This document shows positions 1 to 8,600 of a stretch of DNA of 9,292 bases, piece by piece (position 1 is the first letter of the stretch; each line of letters begins with the position of its first letter). The notes beneath the pieces are model-generated. The model did not search any database. It worked only from the letters and a program-made list of their open reading frames with translations, and was not told the DNA's origin. Both the position numbers and the translations under genes were made by a program. The stretch comes from Anaerolineae bacterium (GTDB taxonomy: Bacteria > Chloroflexota > Anaerolineae > 4572-78 > NAK82), in NCBI GenBank assembly GCA_030598425.1, contig JAUVPY010000061.1:1-9292 (forward strand), given 5' to 3'.

Positions 1-1236
1 CGCAAATAGAAGGGCAATAACGCTGCCAGCCAATTTAGCCAGTCGTGGGATCTTGGGGCTTGCCCACGCACTTCTGATCAGGCCAACGACCCCGGCCGAT
101 AGTAGTAACATCAAGATAGGGGCCAGAACCAGAAGGAATCGAATCGGGAATGGCGCAATAGCCAGATACCAGCCGAACAGAACGTAAAACACGATGAATA
201 GCACGGCAGTAAGAAGTAGGATTTCACGGTTCTTCTTGATGATTGGCACCAGAAGACGCCGGGATACTACCAAAGTTACAGCGACCAGGGCAAGTATCAC
301 ATCCAATCCCCCAGCCAGGAGAAAGCGGTCAAAGGCCAGGCTGCGCGTTGGCCACAGCAGCTTCGCAAAGAAGAAACGCATATCGATCAGACCGTGCCAT
401 AAACGATTCCAGGTCTCGTTCAGACTATGGTCTTGGATGTAGCTCCATACCGTTGGAAGTTCCGCAGGGTCAGCAATATACTTCTCTTCCGCAGTGCCCA
501 TCCACATCACATTTTTGATGGCAGAGTTATAGATGGGTGAGCCGAATACGACCCAATTGTAGATCCACAGGGGAAGTGCGATAATGACAAAGCCGGCCAC
601 GAAGCTCCAAAATGTGGGCCGTCGCCACACACGAGGCCCGTAGAGCAGTGTCGCGGTCAGCACAAAACAGACAGCAATTAACAGTCCCGTACCTTTGGTC
701 AAGTATGCTAGCCCTGCCAATCCTCCACCTACGATCCAGTATCTGGCCTGATCAGGTCTCTGCAGAGCACGCACCATAGCATACCAGGCCAGCAGCACCC
801 ACAATACGAGCAAGGCTTCTGCTAAAGCGAAGGTGCTATGCAGAATGAACTCCATGTTAATACTGAGCAAGAAAGCAGCCAGAATGGCAGTAACTTTGTC
901 AAACAGACGATAGCCCACGGCGTACAATGCTAGGATCGTCATCAACCCAACACCCAGGTTCAATATCTTGGCCCAGGTGAAGTATTGCCACTCTCGTTCA
1001 GCAAAGATGGAAATCAGAACAGGGTAAAGTGGGTTCCGTTTGCCATCGGTGATCATACCGCGTTCTCGTACGTCAAGCCCCAACTGTAGATAGGCGCCTT
1101 GATCTCCATCTGCTGAGTTGGTATTCATCAGGATACGATTCCAGCCGACTGCGGCAAAGCGTCCAATCATCAGTAGCATGATACAGACCAGGAGTGCGTT
1201 GAGTGCGACGAACCGCTTGGATGAGAGCAGCGTCAC
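1..1236 (-). CDS. PMT/ArnT-like polytopic membrane glycosyltransferase (GT-C fold), C-terminus outside window
   Basis: I translated this by hand from the reverse strand: it stays open for 412 codons from a GTG at 1236 to the window edge. Family knowledge: GT39/GT83-type GT-C enzymes move a sugar from a polyprenyl-phosphate donor onto protein or lipid on the outer face of the membrane. Seen here: an N-terminal membrane segment (about residues 9-30), then an acidic first external loop with 'ADGDQGAYLQLG' (42-53) and 'RNPLYP' (68-73), the usual position of the catalytic acid in this family. 'FALAEALLVLWVLLAW' (136-151), 'AYLTKGTG' (177-184) and many further hydrophobic helices follow. The start is chosen because AGGAGG sits 6 bases upstream; an in-frame TGA lies a little further upstream. 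It is the last visible gene of the run, 39 bases after the CotH-like gene. Donor and acceptor cannot be told. The family call is firm; the substrate is unknown. Confidence 0.88.
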   Translation of the reverse strand, partial: MTLLSSKRFVALNALLVCIMLLMIGRFAAVGWNRILMNTNSADGDQGAYLQLGLDVRERGMITDGKRNPLYPVLISIFAEREWQYFTWAKILNLGVGLMTILALYAVGYRLFDKVTAILAAFLLSINMEFILHSTFALAEALLVLWVLLAWYAMVRALQRPDQARYWIVGGGLAGLAYLTKGTGLLIAVCFVLTATLLYGPRVWRRPTFWSFVAGFVIIALPLWIYNWVVFGSPIYNSAIKNVMWMGTAEEKYIADPAELPTVWSYIQDHSLNETWNRLWHGLIDMRFFFAKLLWPTRSLAFDRFLLAGGLDVILALVAVTLVVSRRLLVPIIKKNREILLLTAVLFIVFYVLFGWYLAIAPFPIRFLLVLAPILMLLLSAGVVGLIRSAWASPKIPRLAKLAGSVIALLFA

Positions 1237-1242
1237 GCCCAG

Positions 1243-1248
1243 CCTCCT
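1243..1248 (-). promoter_or_regulatory. Shine-Dalgarno site for the GTG-started glycosyltransferase
   Basis: The minus strand reads AGGAGG, then six bases, then GTG at 1236. This is a near-perfect anti-16S match with ordinary spacing, and it decides the start in favour of GTG over the later ATG at codon 20. It lies inside the 39-base gap after the preceding gene's TAA, so this gene has its own translation start and does not depend on translational coupling. Confidence 0.8.
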
Positions 1249-1275
1249 AAGGAGAATATACAGAGTTCAGTGTTC

Positions 1276-4146
1276 TTACTCATACCGCGATCGCTCAGGG
1301 TCATCTGCGCCGGGGGAACCATGTAGGCCGGCACTGGCTCGCCAGTTCTTTGGGTCATGCGGGTCACCATCCAGATCGATGAAGACTAGCGAGTCGCCCC
1401 GGCCGTCCGGGCTGACAGGCCAGCCATTTTCGTCATCATAGGGGACCGAGATAAGAACATTGCCTTGCCTATCCTTCAGAATGATCTCTTCCCCTTTATC
1501 TGAGAGCCTCGCCTGATAGGTGCCGCCGACGGGGACGTCCGGGTATTTCTCGGCAAAAGCGATGGGATTCTGGACCAATACGATAAACTCACCAGCGGGA
1601 AGGATCGTGCCACTCGGGAAAGAAAATGTAATACCCTCGAAAGACACATTTGAGAGATCCACTTCGGTATCGCCGTCGTTTTTCAGCTCGATGAACTCGT
1701 AGTCGTCTCCACCCATCGGATTGTACATAATCTCCGTAATGCGTAAACGTTCTTCAGGCTCGCCAACGCGGAAGGTGGCTTCGTGAAGCGCGCTCCATAC
1801 GTCACCAGCCAGAAGCCGCGCCTTGATGTGCGTCGTCGTAGTGAGCACAACTGGAGACTGATAAATCAACGCGGTGGAAGCGGCTGTACCTGTCACCGGA
1901 ACTCGCGGATCAGAGCCGTCCGTCGTGTAGTAAATCGTTCCCTCAGGAGCAGCCATAGTCATCTCGAAGCCTGTCGGGATAAGCCCGCCGTGCTGGTTAA
2001 AGGCCGGAGGATCGATAGGCGGATAGTAGCCAGCCTCACGAGTCAGCGCGATCCACTTCTCGACATTTCCATCCATTTGAGCCAGCACTTCCTCGTAGGC
2101 CTTGAGCCAATCAGTTCGGGAAATGGGCTGTTCGTATCGTACGTCTCCCCAACGGGCTGACTCGGCGATAATCGCCAGGTTGATAGGTTCATTGATCTTC
2201 TCCCAGCGCGCCCGCGAATTAGCATCGGTCAGAGCACCATCGTTGAACAGATGCTTATACATCCGGTCCGCGAATTCCATTTTGAAATCGGGGTTTTGCA
2301 TTAACGCTCTAATGAGTTCCTCAGTCCTGATGATGGGCGCTCCGGGTGGGGATGAATACAGCCAGGCTCCATCGATCCAGCTCAACTCTCCATCCCACGA
2401 GAAGTATTTGGCTTTCCCATCAGGATTGCGAATGCCCGCGTACCAATTGGTAGGCCCCCAATCTTCGTTTCCACTGTAGAAATTCAAGATAACGTAGTCG
2501 ATGAATTGGGCGATGTCGATGTATTGCCGGATCTCGGCGTACTTCTCAGGATCTTCTAGCCCCCTGGCGTCAGCCAGCCTGTGCAAAGTTTCAAACCGGT
2601 CGCCTGAACCGCTCACGAGGCCGCTATGATTGAGCACGTGCCAATCTTCCTTCTCGCCGCCGAGGTATGATGACATAAACGAAGCGTCAGGTCGTTCGAC
2701 AACGTTGTACAGCCCCCAATATAGACCATTGATGTAGAGATGGACAAACATGCCGTGAGATCCAATACCGGACATGGCGATTTGAGAGGAACGCAACCAT
2801 TCATCGCGCGTATAGGTTGTCAAATTGAGGTGTACTCTGGGCTCTCTTAACTTACCAGCGTAATTTCGGTTCATTCCACCCCGGAGCGTGACGGTATCGA
2901 AGCTCGTTACCGGCGAGTCGGGGAAAAGCGGGTATTCGAGCTTAGTAGCGCCATACTTGCCTTTGAAGAAAAGGCGAAAAGAGTGTTTGGGTATGATCGT
3001 CGTACGCCCCACGCCCCCCTGGGCCCTGAGGCCGGCATTGGTCTGAAAACCGAGCCGCTCGCTGTCTGGATAGAAAAGCTCAGCCGAGACGGGGCGCTCC
3101 CAGGCCTCGCCTCTCTCCCCGGGATTGGCGTAGATGTCCAGGTTCTGGACGTCAGTTACCAACGACAAAGTCGGAATCGACTTGAAGGCATCCCGAATTA
3201 GATCACGATCGCTTGGGTTGTTGACAACTTCCGGGTCCATCTCATAATCAGCGATCACCGGCTCCCCGTTCCTGTGGATTCCCCAGGTAGATGGGAAGCC
3301 CGGGGGATCCTCGGGTTGGGCCAGGACGCTGTCGAGAAAGATGTAAGTGTGGGTATCCAGGTATGAAGGCAAAAAGCCTGCTTTTACGCCGACAGCACGC
3401 AGCGCTGTGGTGGTGCCAATCGAGATCGGCCCAGTGTAGATCGTGCCATAAGTCTCCGTCGGTTCGCTGCCGTCCGTGGTGTAGCGGATGGATGCGCCGG
3501 GTGTGGCCGTGCTCAACTCGAGGGTAAAGGGTGCGTCGTAAATCCCACGCTCTACGCTGAAATCGACCGGCGAAACGGCACTTTCTCGCACAGATACTTG
3601 GTCATTAGGCCCACCAGGCGTCGGGGTATCAAAGAATGCATAGCTCAGTCCGTCACCAAAGCGACCATACGAAACATCCGGGTACTGCTCGGGATACTGT
3701 AATTCAATCGCATCGATAAATCGGCGAGAGGTCGGATTATAAAGCGCGATGAATTCGCTACCCTCGCTCAATCTGAAATTGGTATGTAGTCCCGAGTCTG
3801 GCTCAAGGGTCATTCTATCCTTCCCTGAGGCATAAACCACCAGATACTCGTGGCTGTCCAGCGTAAGTTCAGGGAAGATCCATTTGTCGGCTTGATCAAT
3901 ATCGTCCGTCAGCGACCAACCTGCCAGGTTCACGGGCAGCTTACTACGATTGTAAATCTCGATCCAGTCTGAATAGTCACCGTCTTCATCGATGAGACCA
4001 CTCGTGTTCATCGCCGCAAACTCGTTGATGACCAGAGGGCTGGCACTCCCGCCGGGAGCAGCAAGAAAACTCTGCTTGATGCCGAGCAGGAGGCCCACGA
4101 CGATAACTAGCCAGATGATGGCTCTATGCGTTCTCTTTACGTTCAT
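1276..4146 (-). CDS. Exported CotH kinase-like protein with lamin-tail and chitobiase-like domains
   Basis: 956 residues, ATG to TAA. The N-terminus has basic residues then 'IIWLVIVVGLLLGI' (10-23), a signal peptide or membrane anchor. Domains in order: lamin-tail-like (about 38-150, 'VINEFAAMN', 'DWIEIYN'); chitobiase/FN3-like (about 205-270, 'YTTDGSEPT'); CotH kinase-like (about 325-640); a second chitobiase-like domain (about 713-793, 'YTTDGSDP'); a second lamin-tail-like domain (about 800-940, ending 'DPKNWRAS'). CotH-type landmarks are 'PKHSFRLFFKGKYG' (386-399), 'LYINGLYWGLYNVVERPD' (470-487), 'GNEDWGPTNW' (559-568) and 'YFSWDGELSW' (581-590). Family knowledge: Bacillus CotH (about 360 residues) phosphorylates spore-coat proteins; the outer domains here usually bind surfaces or glycans. 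No C-terminal anchor or sorting signal is seen. The start is the first possible one after an in-frame TAA, but no good ribosome site precedes it. Inference: a surface protein with kinase-like activity fed or assisted by the VTC and DUF4956 products upstream. Substrate unknown. Confidence 0.93.
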   Translation of the reverse strand: MNVKRTHRAIIWLVIVVGLLLGIKQSFLAAPGGSASPLVINEFAAMNTSGLIDEDGDYSDWIEIYNRSKLPVNLAGWSLTDDIDQADKWIFPELTLDSHEYLVVYASGKDRMTLEPDSGLHTNFRLSEGSEFIALYNPTSRRFIDAIELQYPEQYPDVSYGRFGDGLSYAFFDTPTPGGPNDQVSVRESAVSPVDFSVERGIYDAPFTLELSTATPGASIRYTTDGSEPTETYGTIYTGPISIGTTTALRAVGVKAGFLPSYLDTHTYIFLDSVLAQPEDPPGFPSTWGIHRNGEPVIADYEMDPEVVNNPSDRDLIRDAFKSIPTLSLVTDVQNLDIYANPGERGEAWERPVSAELFYPDSERLGFQTNAGLRAQGGVGRTTIIPKHSFRLFFKGKYGATKLEYPLFPDSPVTSFDTVTLRGGMNRNYAGKLREPRVHLNLTTYTRDEWLRSSQIAMSGIGSHGMFVHLYINGLYWGLYNVVERPDASFMSSYLGGEKEDWHVLNHSGLVSGSGDRFETLHRLADARGLEDPEKYAEIRQYIDIAQFIDYVILNFYSGNEDWGPTNWYAGIRNPDGKAKYFSWDGELSWIDGAWLYSSPPGAPIIRTEELIRALMQNPDFKMEFADRMYKHLFNDGALTDANSRARWEKINEPINLAIIAESARWGDVRYEQPISRTDWLKAYEEVLAQMDGNVEKWIALTREAGYYPPIDPPAFNQHGGLIPTGFEMTMAAPEGTIYYTTDGSDPRVPVTGTAASTALIYQSPVVLTTTTHIKARLLAGDVWSALHEATFRVGEPEERLRITEIMYNPMGGDDYEFIELKNDGDTEVDLSNVSFEGITFSFPSGTILPAGEFIVLVQNPIAFAEKYPDVPVGGTYQARLSDKGEEIILKDRQGNVLISVPYDDENGWPVSPDGRGDSLVFIDLDGDPHDPKNWRASAGLHGSPGADDPERSRYE

Positions 4147-4178
4147 AGTTTGAGCAGGAGAACCTGAATATTACTGAC

Positions 4179-4871
4179 CTATAAATCCACTTCGTGGAAT
4201 CCAGTAAGAAGAGCGACTTTGTTGTTGTCGTTGAGCCTGCGTATTTCTATCAGAAACTCTTGCGAGTCGGCCTGTCCCTTTAGCTCAACACCATACACTA
4301 ACTCGGTCAAGGTTCCCGCTTGCACGGTTTCGACCGCGATTAGGCTGAAATGGGCGAGATATTTGGTGAACGTACCCTCGAGCAACGACTCGTATCGCAT
4401 GTCGGCCGGCAGTCTGACCTTGAGAACTTGCTCTTTGATGTCCTTGGCGAACAGGTTCATTGTGGACATGGCCCACCAGAGGAAGCCAATCAATATCGTT
4501 GCTGCGACTGCCAACAGATAGAATCGCGTGCCGCAAGCCATGCCGATTGCCATGGCAAAGAAAATGAATCCTACATCGCGGGTGTCTTTGATAGCATTAC
4601 GAAAACGAACGATGGACAAGGCACCAACTAGCGTGAAGGCACGGGCGATGTTGGAACCAATGACAAGCATGATCACCCCGACTACCATTGTTAGCAGCAC
4701 CAACGTGTGCACGTACGACTGGGTGTACGCAACACCTTTGTAGGTGGTCTGATAAACCCACCCAATCCCAAGCGCCAGCAGGAAACTCAAGATGATCACT
4801 AGAAACACATCTTGGGCGGTGAACACGTTGGTGGCATCCTGCAAACCTGAAAGAAATGTTTCAAAATCCAT
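4179..4871 (-). CDS. DUF4956 family membrane protein
   Basis: 230 residues from the ATG at 4871 to TAG. Four likely membrane helices are seen at about 21-40, 55-72, 100-116 and 118-137, followed by a soluble C-terminal part (about 148-230) with alternating strands and helices. The family signature is the very conserved stretch 'GALSIVRFRNAIKDTRDVGF' (83-102), basic and placed just before helix three. DUF4956 has no firmly assigned reaction that I know of. It is often encoded beside VTC-domain and CotH genes, as here, which suggests it is the membrane partner of the VTC protein. A TTG at 4895 in the same frame would add eight residues, but it overlaps the stop of the VTC gene and has no ribosome site; GGAGG lies 9 bases before the ATG, so the shorter form is preferred. 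Spacing is 20 bases after VTC and 32 before the CotH-like gene. Confidence 0.92.
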   Translation of the reverse strand: MDFETFLSGLQDATNVFTAQDVFLVIILSFLLALGIGWVYQTTYKGVAYTQSYVHTLVLLTMVVGVIMLVIGSNIARAFTLVGALSIVRFRNAIKDTRDVGFIFFAMAIGMACGTRFYLLAVAATILIGFLWWAMSTMNLFAKDIKEQVLKVRLPADMRYESLLEGTFTKYLAHFSLIAVETVQAGTLTELVYGVELKGQADSQEFLIEIRRLNDNNKVALLTGFHEVDL

Positions 4872-4880
4872 TGGCGGTTT

Positions 4881-4889
4881 CCTCCTTCC
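4881..4889 (-). promoter_or_regulatory. Shine-Dalgarno site for the DUF4956 gene
   Basis: The minus strand reads GGAAGGAGG, ending 9 bases before the ATG at 4871. It lies wholly within the 20-base gap after the VTC stop codon. It decides the DUF4956 start at 4871 and argues against the upstream TTG at 4895. Confidence 0.8.
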
Positions 4890-4891
4890 CC

Positions 4892-5656
4892 TCAATAATT
4901 GATCCGTTGACTGTGGAGTGCGGCCTCGGACTGTTCCAGGGCCGTACAGTATTTGCTAATTCTTCGAAGCGTACAACGATGTCGGCTGAGCACCCCAGTC
5001 ATCCAATAGGGCACACGACTGTTGACCTTGACTTCCATAACACACCACTGCGGGGGCGCAAAAAAGCGATTCTCGGCGTAGCCCTGTGACAATAGGGTCA
5101 AATCATGCGTGCGACATTTCAAGTTCGTATCGAAGGTAACTCGCAAACCGGGATCATATTCGCTGCCTTCGAAGGCCAGGCGATCATAGCTGACAACGCA
5201 GGCTGGCTGTAGCCGCAAGGTATTGTACAGGTACAGGACTTCCTCAATAACAAGCCGGTCGGCTTCAGTCGGTCCGTATGCGTCCTTGCCCGACCCGCAG
5301 AGCGCTACTGCTGTCGAGTAGGGAAGTACAACCCGTTTCTTCTGAAGCGTTTTGTTTCTACGATGCTTAATCTCGACAAAGCATAGGCTATCGGGCGAAA
5401 CTATCTCGGTGTTGTAGACCCGCACACGCACCTTGCGTCGAAATCGATATCCGTTGATTTTTTCCCAGTAGGCCTTGTAATCAGCCGTGTCGTAGTACAG
5501 ACTGGTGACCAAGTAGCGACCACCCTCACTATGAGCATCAGGCTCCATATGAGTAGCCAGAGCCTTGGCAACCTGCTCATACTGGTTTCTGTCCAGAAGA
5601 TATTTAAGTTCGTATCGGTCAGGAAATCTAATCCTCAGCACGATCGCTTGCCCCAT
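4892..5656 (-). CDS. VTC-type polyphosphate polymerase domain protein
   Basis: 254 residues, ATG to TGA; essentially a bare VTC catalytic domain with no SPX domain and no membrane helix. The VTC fold is a tunnel of beta strands related to the triphosphate tunnel metalloenzymes; in yeast Vtc4 it makes inorganic polyphosphate from ATP. Seen in order: 'RYELKYLL' (14-21), 'YYDT' (54-57), the basic strand 'RFRRKVRVRVY' (71-81), 'FVEIKHR' (93-99), 'LQKKRV' (104-109), 'SYDRLAF' (156-162), 'LRVTFD' (171-176) and 'VMEVKVN' (206-212), with acidic E95 and E208 facing the metal-binding role known for the family. The lysines and arginines expected to line the tunnel are present, so an active enzyme is likely. 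It is followed 20 bases later by DUF4956, which could supply the membrane portion it lacks. The start has no clear ribosome site; a GTG at codon 6 is an alternative. The exact product (polyphosphate or a phosphorylated molecule) is inferred, not shown. Confidence 0.93.
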   Translation of the reverse strand: MGQAIVLRIRFPDRYELKYLLDRNQYEQVAKALATHMEPDAHSEGGRYLVTSLYYDTADYKAYWEKINGYRFRRKVRVRVYNTEIVSPDSLCFVEIKHRRNKTLQKKRVVLPYSTAVALCGSGKDAYGPTEADRLVIEEVLYLYNTLRLQPACVVSYDRLAFEGSEYDPGLRVTFDTNLKCRTHDLTLLSQGYAENRFFAPPQWCVMEVKVNSRVPYWMTGVLSRHRCTLRRISKYCTALEQSEAALHSQRINY

Positions 5657-5677
5657 TCGATTGCGGCTGACCAGGTT

Positions 5678-8600
5678 TCAAGGCCCGACCGGAATCCTGT
5701 CTGGTAGAAGAATGTGGTCACCCATTGGGGGCGGATCAACCACCAGCAGCCGCTCGCCCGTCGCCGTGTCGTAGATGCCTATTTCGAGCTGCAAGGAAGC
5801 TGGCGTCTCATCCTTTGGCAAAGGCACCACAAACTCGTCGACAATAATCTCGCCCGGGAGCCAACCGGTGGTGGGGAAAGCGCCATCACCTGGTACGTGA
5901 TCCACCTGACTCACTACTTGCCCCGTTTCACTGAGCAGGTGAACGAAGGTGGTGTAGTTGGCGTCCATTTCGGAGAGAGCGTGCCAGTATAGGGTGATGA
6001 CTACGCTTTCCTGTTCCTGGTCCTCTGTCGAATGATCGATTCCCACATCGTAGCCCAATAATCCGGTCTGATCGGAAAAGTTAGCACCGAGATTGTTCTG
6101 CATCGGCGGTGTTTCGAATTGGCGGGGCCAGCCTTGGACGCGCACAGTGCCCAGAGGTACTTTCGCTATGGGGGTCTCATATGGGTCGGCAACATGCACT
6201 TCTAGAGCGTAATCGCCACTGTCCATAGCCAGTGGCACCTGCCCATCAAACCAGCCGCGTACGACCTGTCCGGCTTCCCAGCGACTGGCCGGGTAATCCA
6301 CCCCGGCCAACGGCAGCGAGTCGGTGAGAGGCCAGGCATCGTCGCCCTGAGTTACCCACAGAGACGCCCGATAGTCGTCGGACGGGACCTCGTCGGCGCG
6401 CCAGAGCAGCGCCAGCGATGCCCGCTCTCCGGGCCGCAGCGTCTCACCAACAGCCAAGGCCAGACCAAGCAAGGTTAGCTCGTCAGCAACTGGCTGGTCC
6501 AGTGCCAGGTTAATGCCCAACGCTTCGGTGGGTGGTGGCGACAGATCGGGCCGGACCCCAACGCTCCCCAGCGTCACCACCTGAGCCGCATCCCCGGATG
6601 CGCTTGGCAGGCGGGCAAGGCTGTCCGCATCGTAGATAGCCAGACCCAGACGATAGTCTCCCGGGGCGGAGGCGGGATCGACCGGGATCAGGAAGTAGGC
6701 GTCTACTTCGGTGCCCGGTTCCCAATCTTCTGAATCCTGATGAAGAAAGTTGTTCAACAGCAGCTTATCGATCTGGCCTACCATGTGGCCTGCGCTGTCA
6801 GTCACGATGACCGAAGCCTTCAGTTCTTTGTCTATGGGCGCCGTCGCCCGTAAGCGGAGACGTACCCACAGCATGTCTCCGGCGGGGACGGATGGTGTTC
6901 CAGGTTCTTCTGCTCCCGAGGCGTCGCCATACGCGATCCCCGTCAGCTCGAGCCACCCGCCGAAGTCAATAGAAGTTGGAGCGAGAGGCCCGTCGGCCAG
7001 GTCCGCCTCCAGCTCATCGAGTCGATAGGTTTCAATGTCGAAGTATTCGAAAGATTGCTTCTCGACGAACGCCCCGTGCTTCTCGAGGTAGTAACGAATC
7101 ACCTCTTTGGGGTCCGCAGAGGTGTGCTTGGACGTCTTCCAGCGGACGACGTGGACGAGGTCGCGTCCCTGGACAGCCTCGTTCATTGTCGCCTCTAATG
7201 TGTTCTCGTCATCTATCAGCCAAGCATAGCCGGCCTGGCCATCATAGAGGAACATCACCGTGTAATTAGGGTTCACGTCGCCAGCAGCGGTGTTGCGAGG
7301 CAACAAGAAAGTCGCCTGCGGGTTGGTCTCCTTGGACATTTCTTGTGCCAGCTTCACGGCATACACGTGATAGCCAGCCTTGGCTTCATAGGTTTTGGGC
7401 CACTCAACGAAATAGTGACGGAAGCTCTGATACAAAGGCCGACCTACCACCAGCCCCAATGCCAACAACACAGCGGCTGGTATTAGAAAACCGATTCCCC
7501 ATAGCTGGCGACGTACGGCCCTTGCCTTTGATGCGCTCCCCGCCAGGTGCGATCCCCAGTCCACTGCCCGCAATCCAAAGTCGACAATCCCCATCACCCC
7601 AATAGCAACAAGCGTGTACACAGCCGGAGCTGCCCCAACCGCTCTTAGCGGGTGAGGGATCGCATCAGGTGTGAGGATGCTGGGTAACAGCATTGCGCCC
7701 CAATAGACCAGGACGAACAGATACGGTGGCTGAGCCACCCGCCGTAAACTGATGACGAGTCCCAACACAAAGAGTAACGACATTGGTGTAGGCAGGATGA
7801 GATTGGGCGGGGGCCGGCCCTGGAACCAGCTTGGGGAGAGGCCAAAGGCAGCCAGATTGCCCCACGTGCTGTGCCACAACGTGCCCCACGGATCTCCTTG
7901 ATTAATGCGGGGGTTGGTGAACAGGGCCTGCTGCGCGCGCTCGGTGGCCAAATCAGGCGCAGTGGCGTAGAAGTAGAGCATCGGTAGGAAGAGAGCGAAA
8001 GCGACACCAGCGCAGATCACGAGATTCCAGAAGTGCTGTTTGATGAGAGGCGGCGGCACGTCGCGGGGATCTCGTTGCGGAAGATGGGATTGGACGATGG
8101 TGACTAACCACTGAAGCAAGAAGAAGAAAAGATACACGAAAGGGGCAAAGCTGCCGGACAAATAGATGTACATCAGCGAAGCCAGGAAGACGCCGCTGAT
8201 GACAAAGTGAATCCGGCGGCCGGTGTTTAGGCCACGCCACAGGAAGTAATTGCCTGGCAATTGCAGAAAGGGCACGGCGATGGCAGCAAAGGCAACGCGG
8301 CTACTCTGCGTGTGCCACAGCGAGGTAGCCAAACCCAGCGCCGTGAGAGCGGCCAGAATCCGAGCGCGGTTCAGCCCTGTGGATTTCCGGAACATCTCAC
8401 GGGTGGCAAAGTAAGCCGCCACCACCCCAACGACCCCGACGAAGGCGGCCGTGCCGCGAATAGTTTCCACACTAGGCCCAAAGATGGCGAAGCCAATGGC
8501 CGCGATGTAAAAGCCCAGCGAGCCACCGCCACCCTGTCCCTCGTAGTATAACTGCGGTCCACGGCGCAACGTCTCCAGAGCGCCCACAGCGCCGACGGCC

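Noticed and set aside
194..518. Two short plus-strand open frames opposite the first glycosyltransferase
   Set aside because: They lie antisense to a coding frame with clear membrane-protein features, and their translations resemble no protein family.
1245..1255. Near-palindrome CTCCTAAGGAG as an operator
   Set aside because: It is explained by the Shine-Dalgarno sequence for the GTG start and its chance complement; there is no second copy.
1909..3484. Two similar DNA stretches encoding 'YTTDGS' as a DNA repeat
   Set aside because: The similarity is at protein level from two chitobiase-like domains; the surrounding bases differ, so it is not a recent DNA duplication or mobile repeat.
4155..4198. 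Two small hairpins (TCCAC/GTGGA at 4186-4198 and CAGG/CCTG at 4155-4166) around the DUF4956 stop, as a possible terminator
   Set aside because: Stems are only 5 and 4 base pairs and no run of T follows on the transcribed strand, so a rho-independent terminator is not supported.
4872..4895. Eight-residue N-terminal extension of the DUF4956 protein from a TTG at 4895
   Set aside because: It overlaps the VTC stop codon and has no ribosome site, while an ATG at 4871 has GGAGG at good spacing and fits the family's N-terminus.
8248..8262. Perfect 7+1+7 inverted repeat (AATTGCC T GGCAATT)
   Set aside because: It lies in the middle of the large glycosyltransferase coding region, and one such repeat is expected about by chance in 9 kb; no partner copy was seen.
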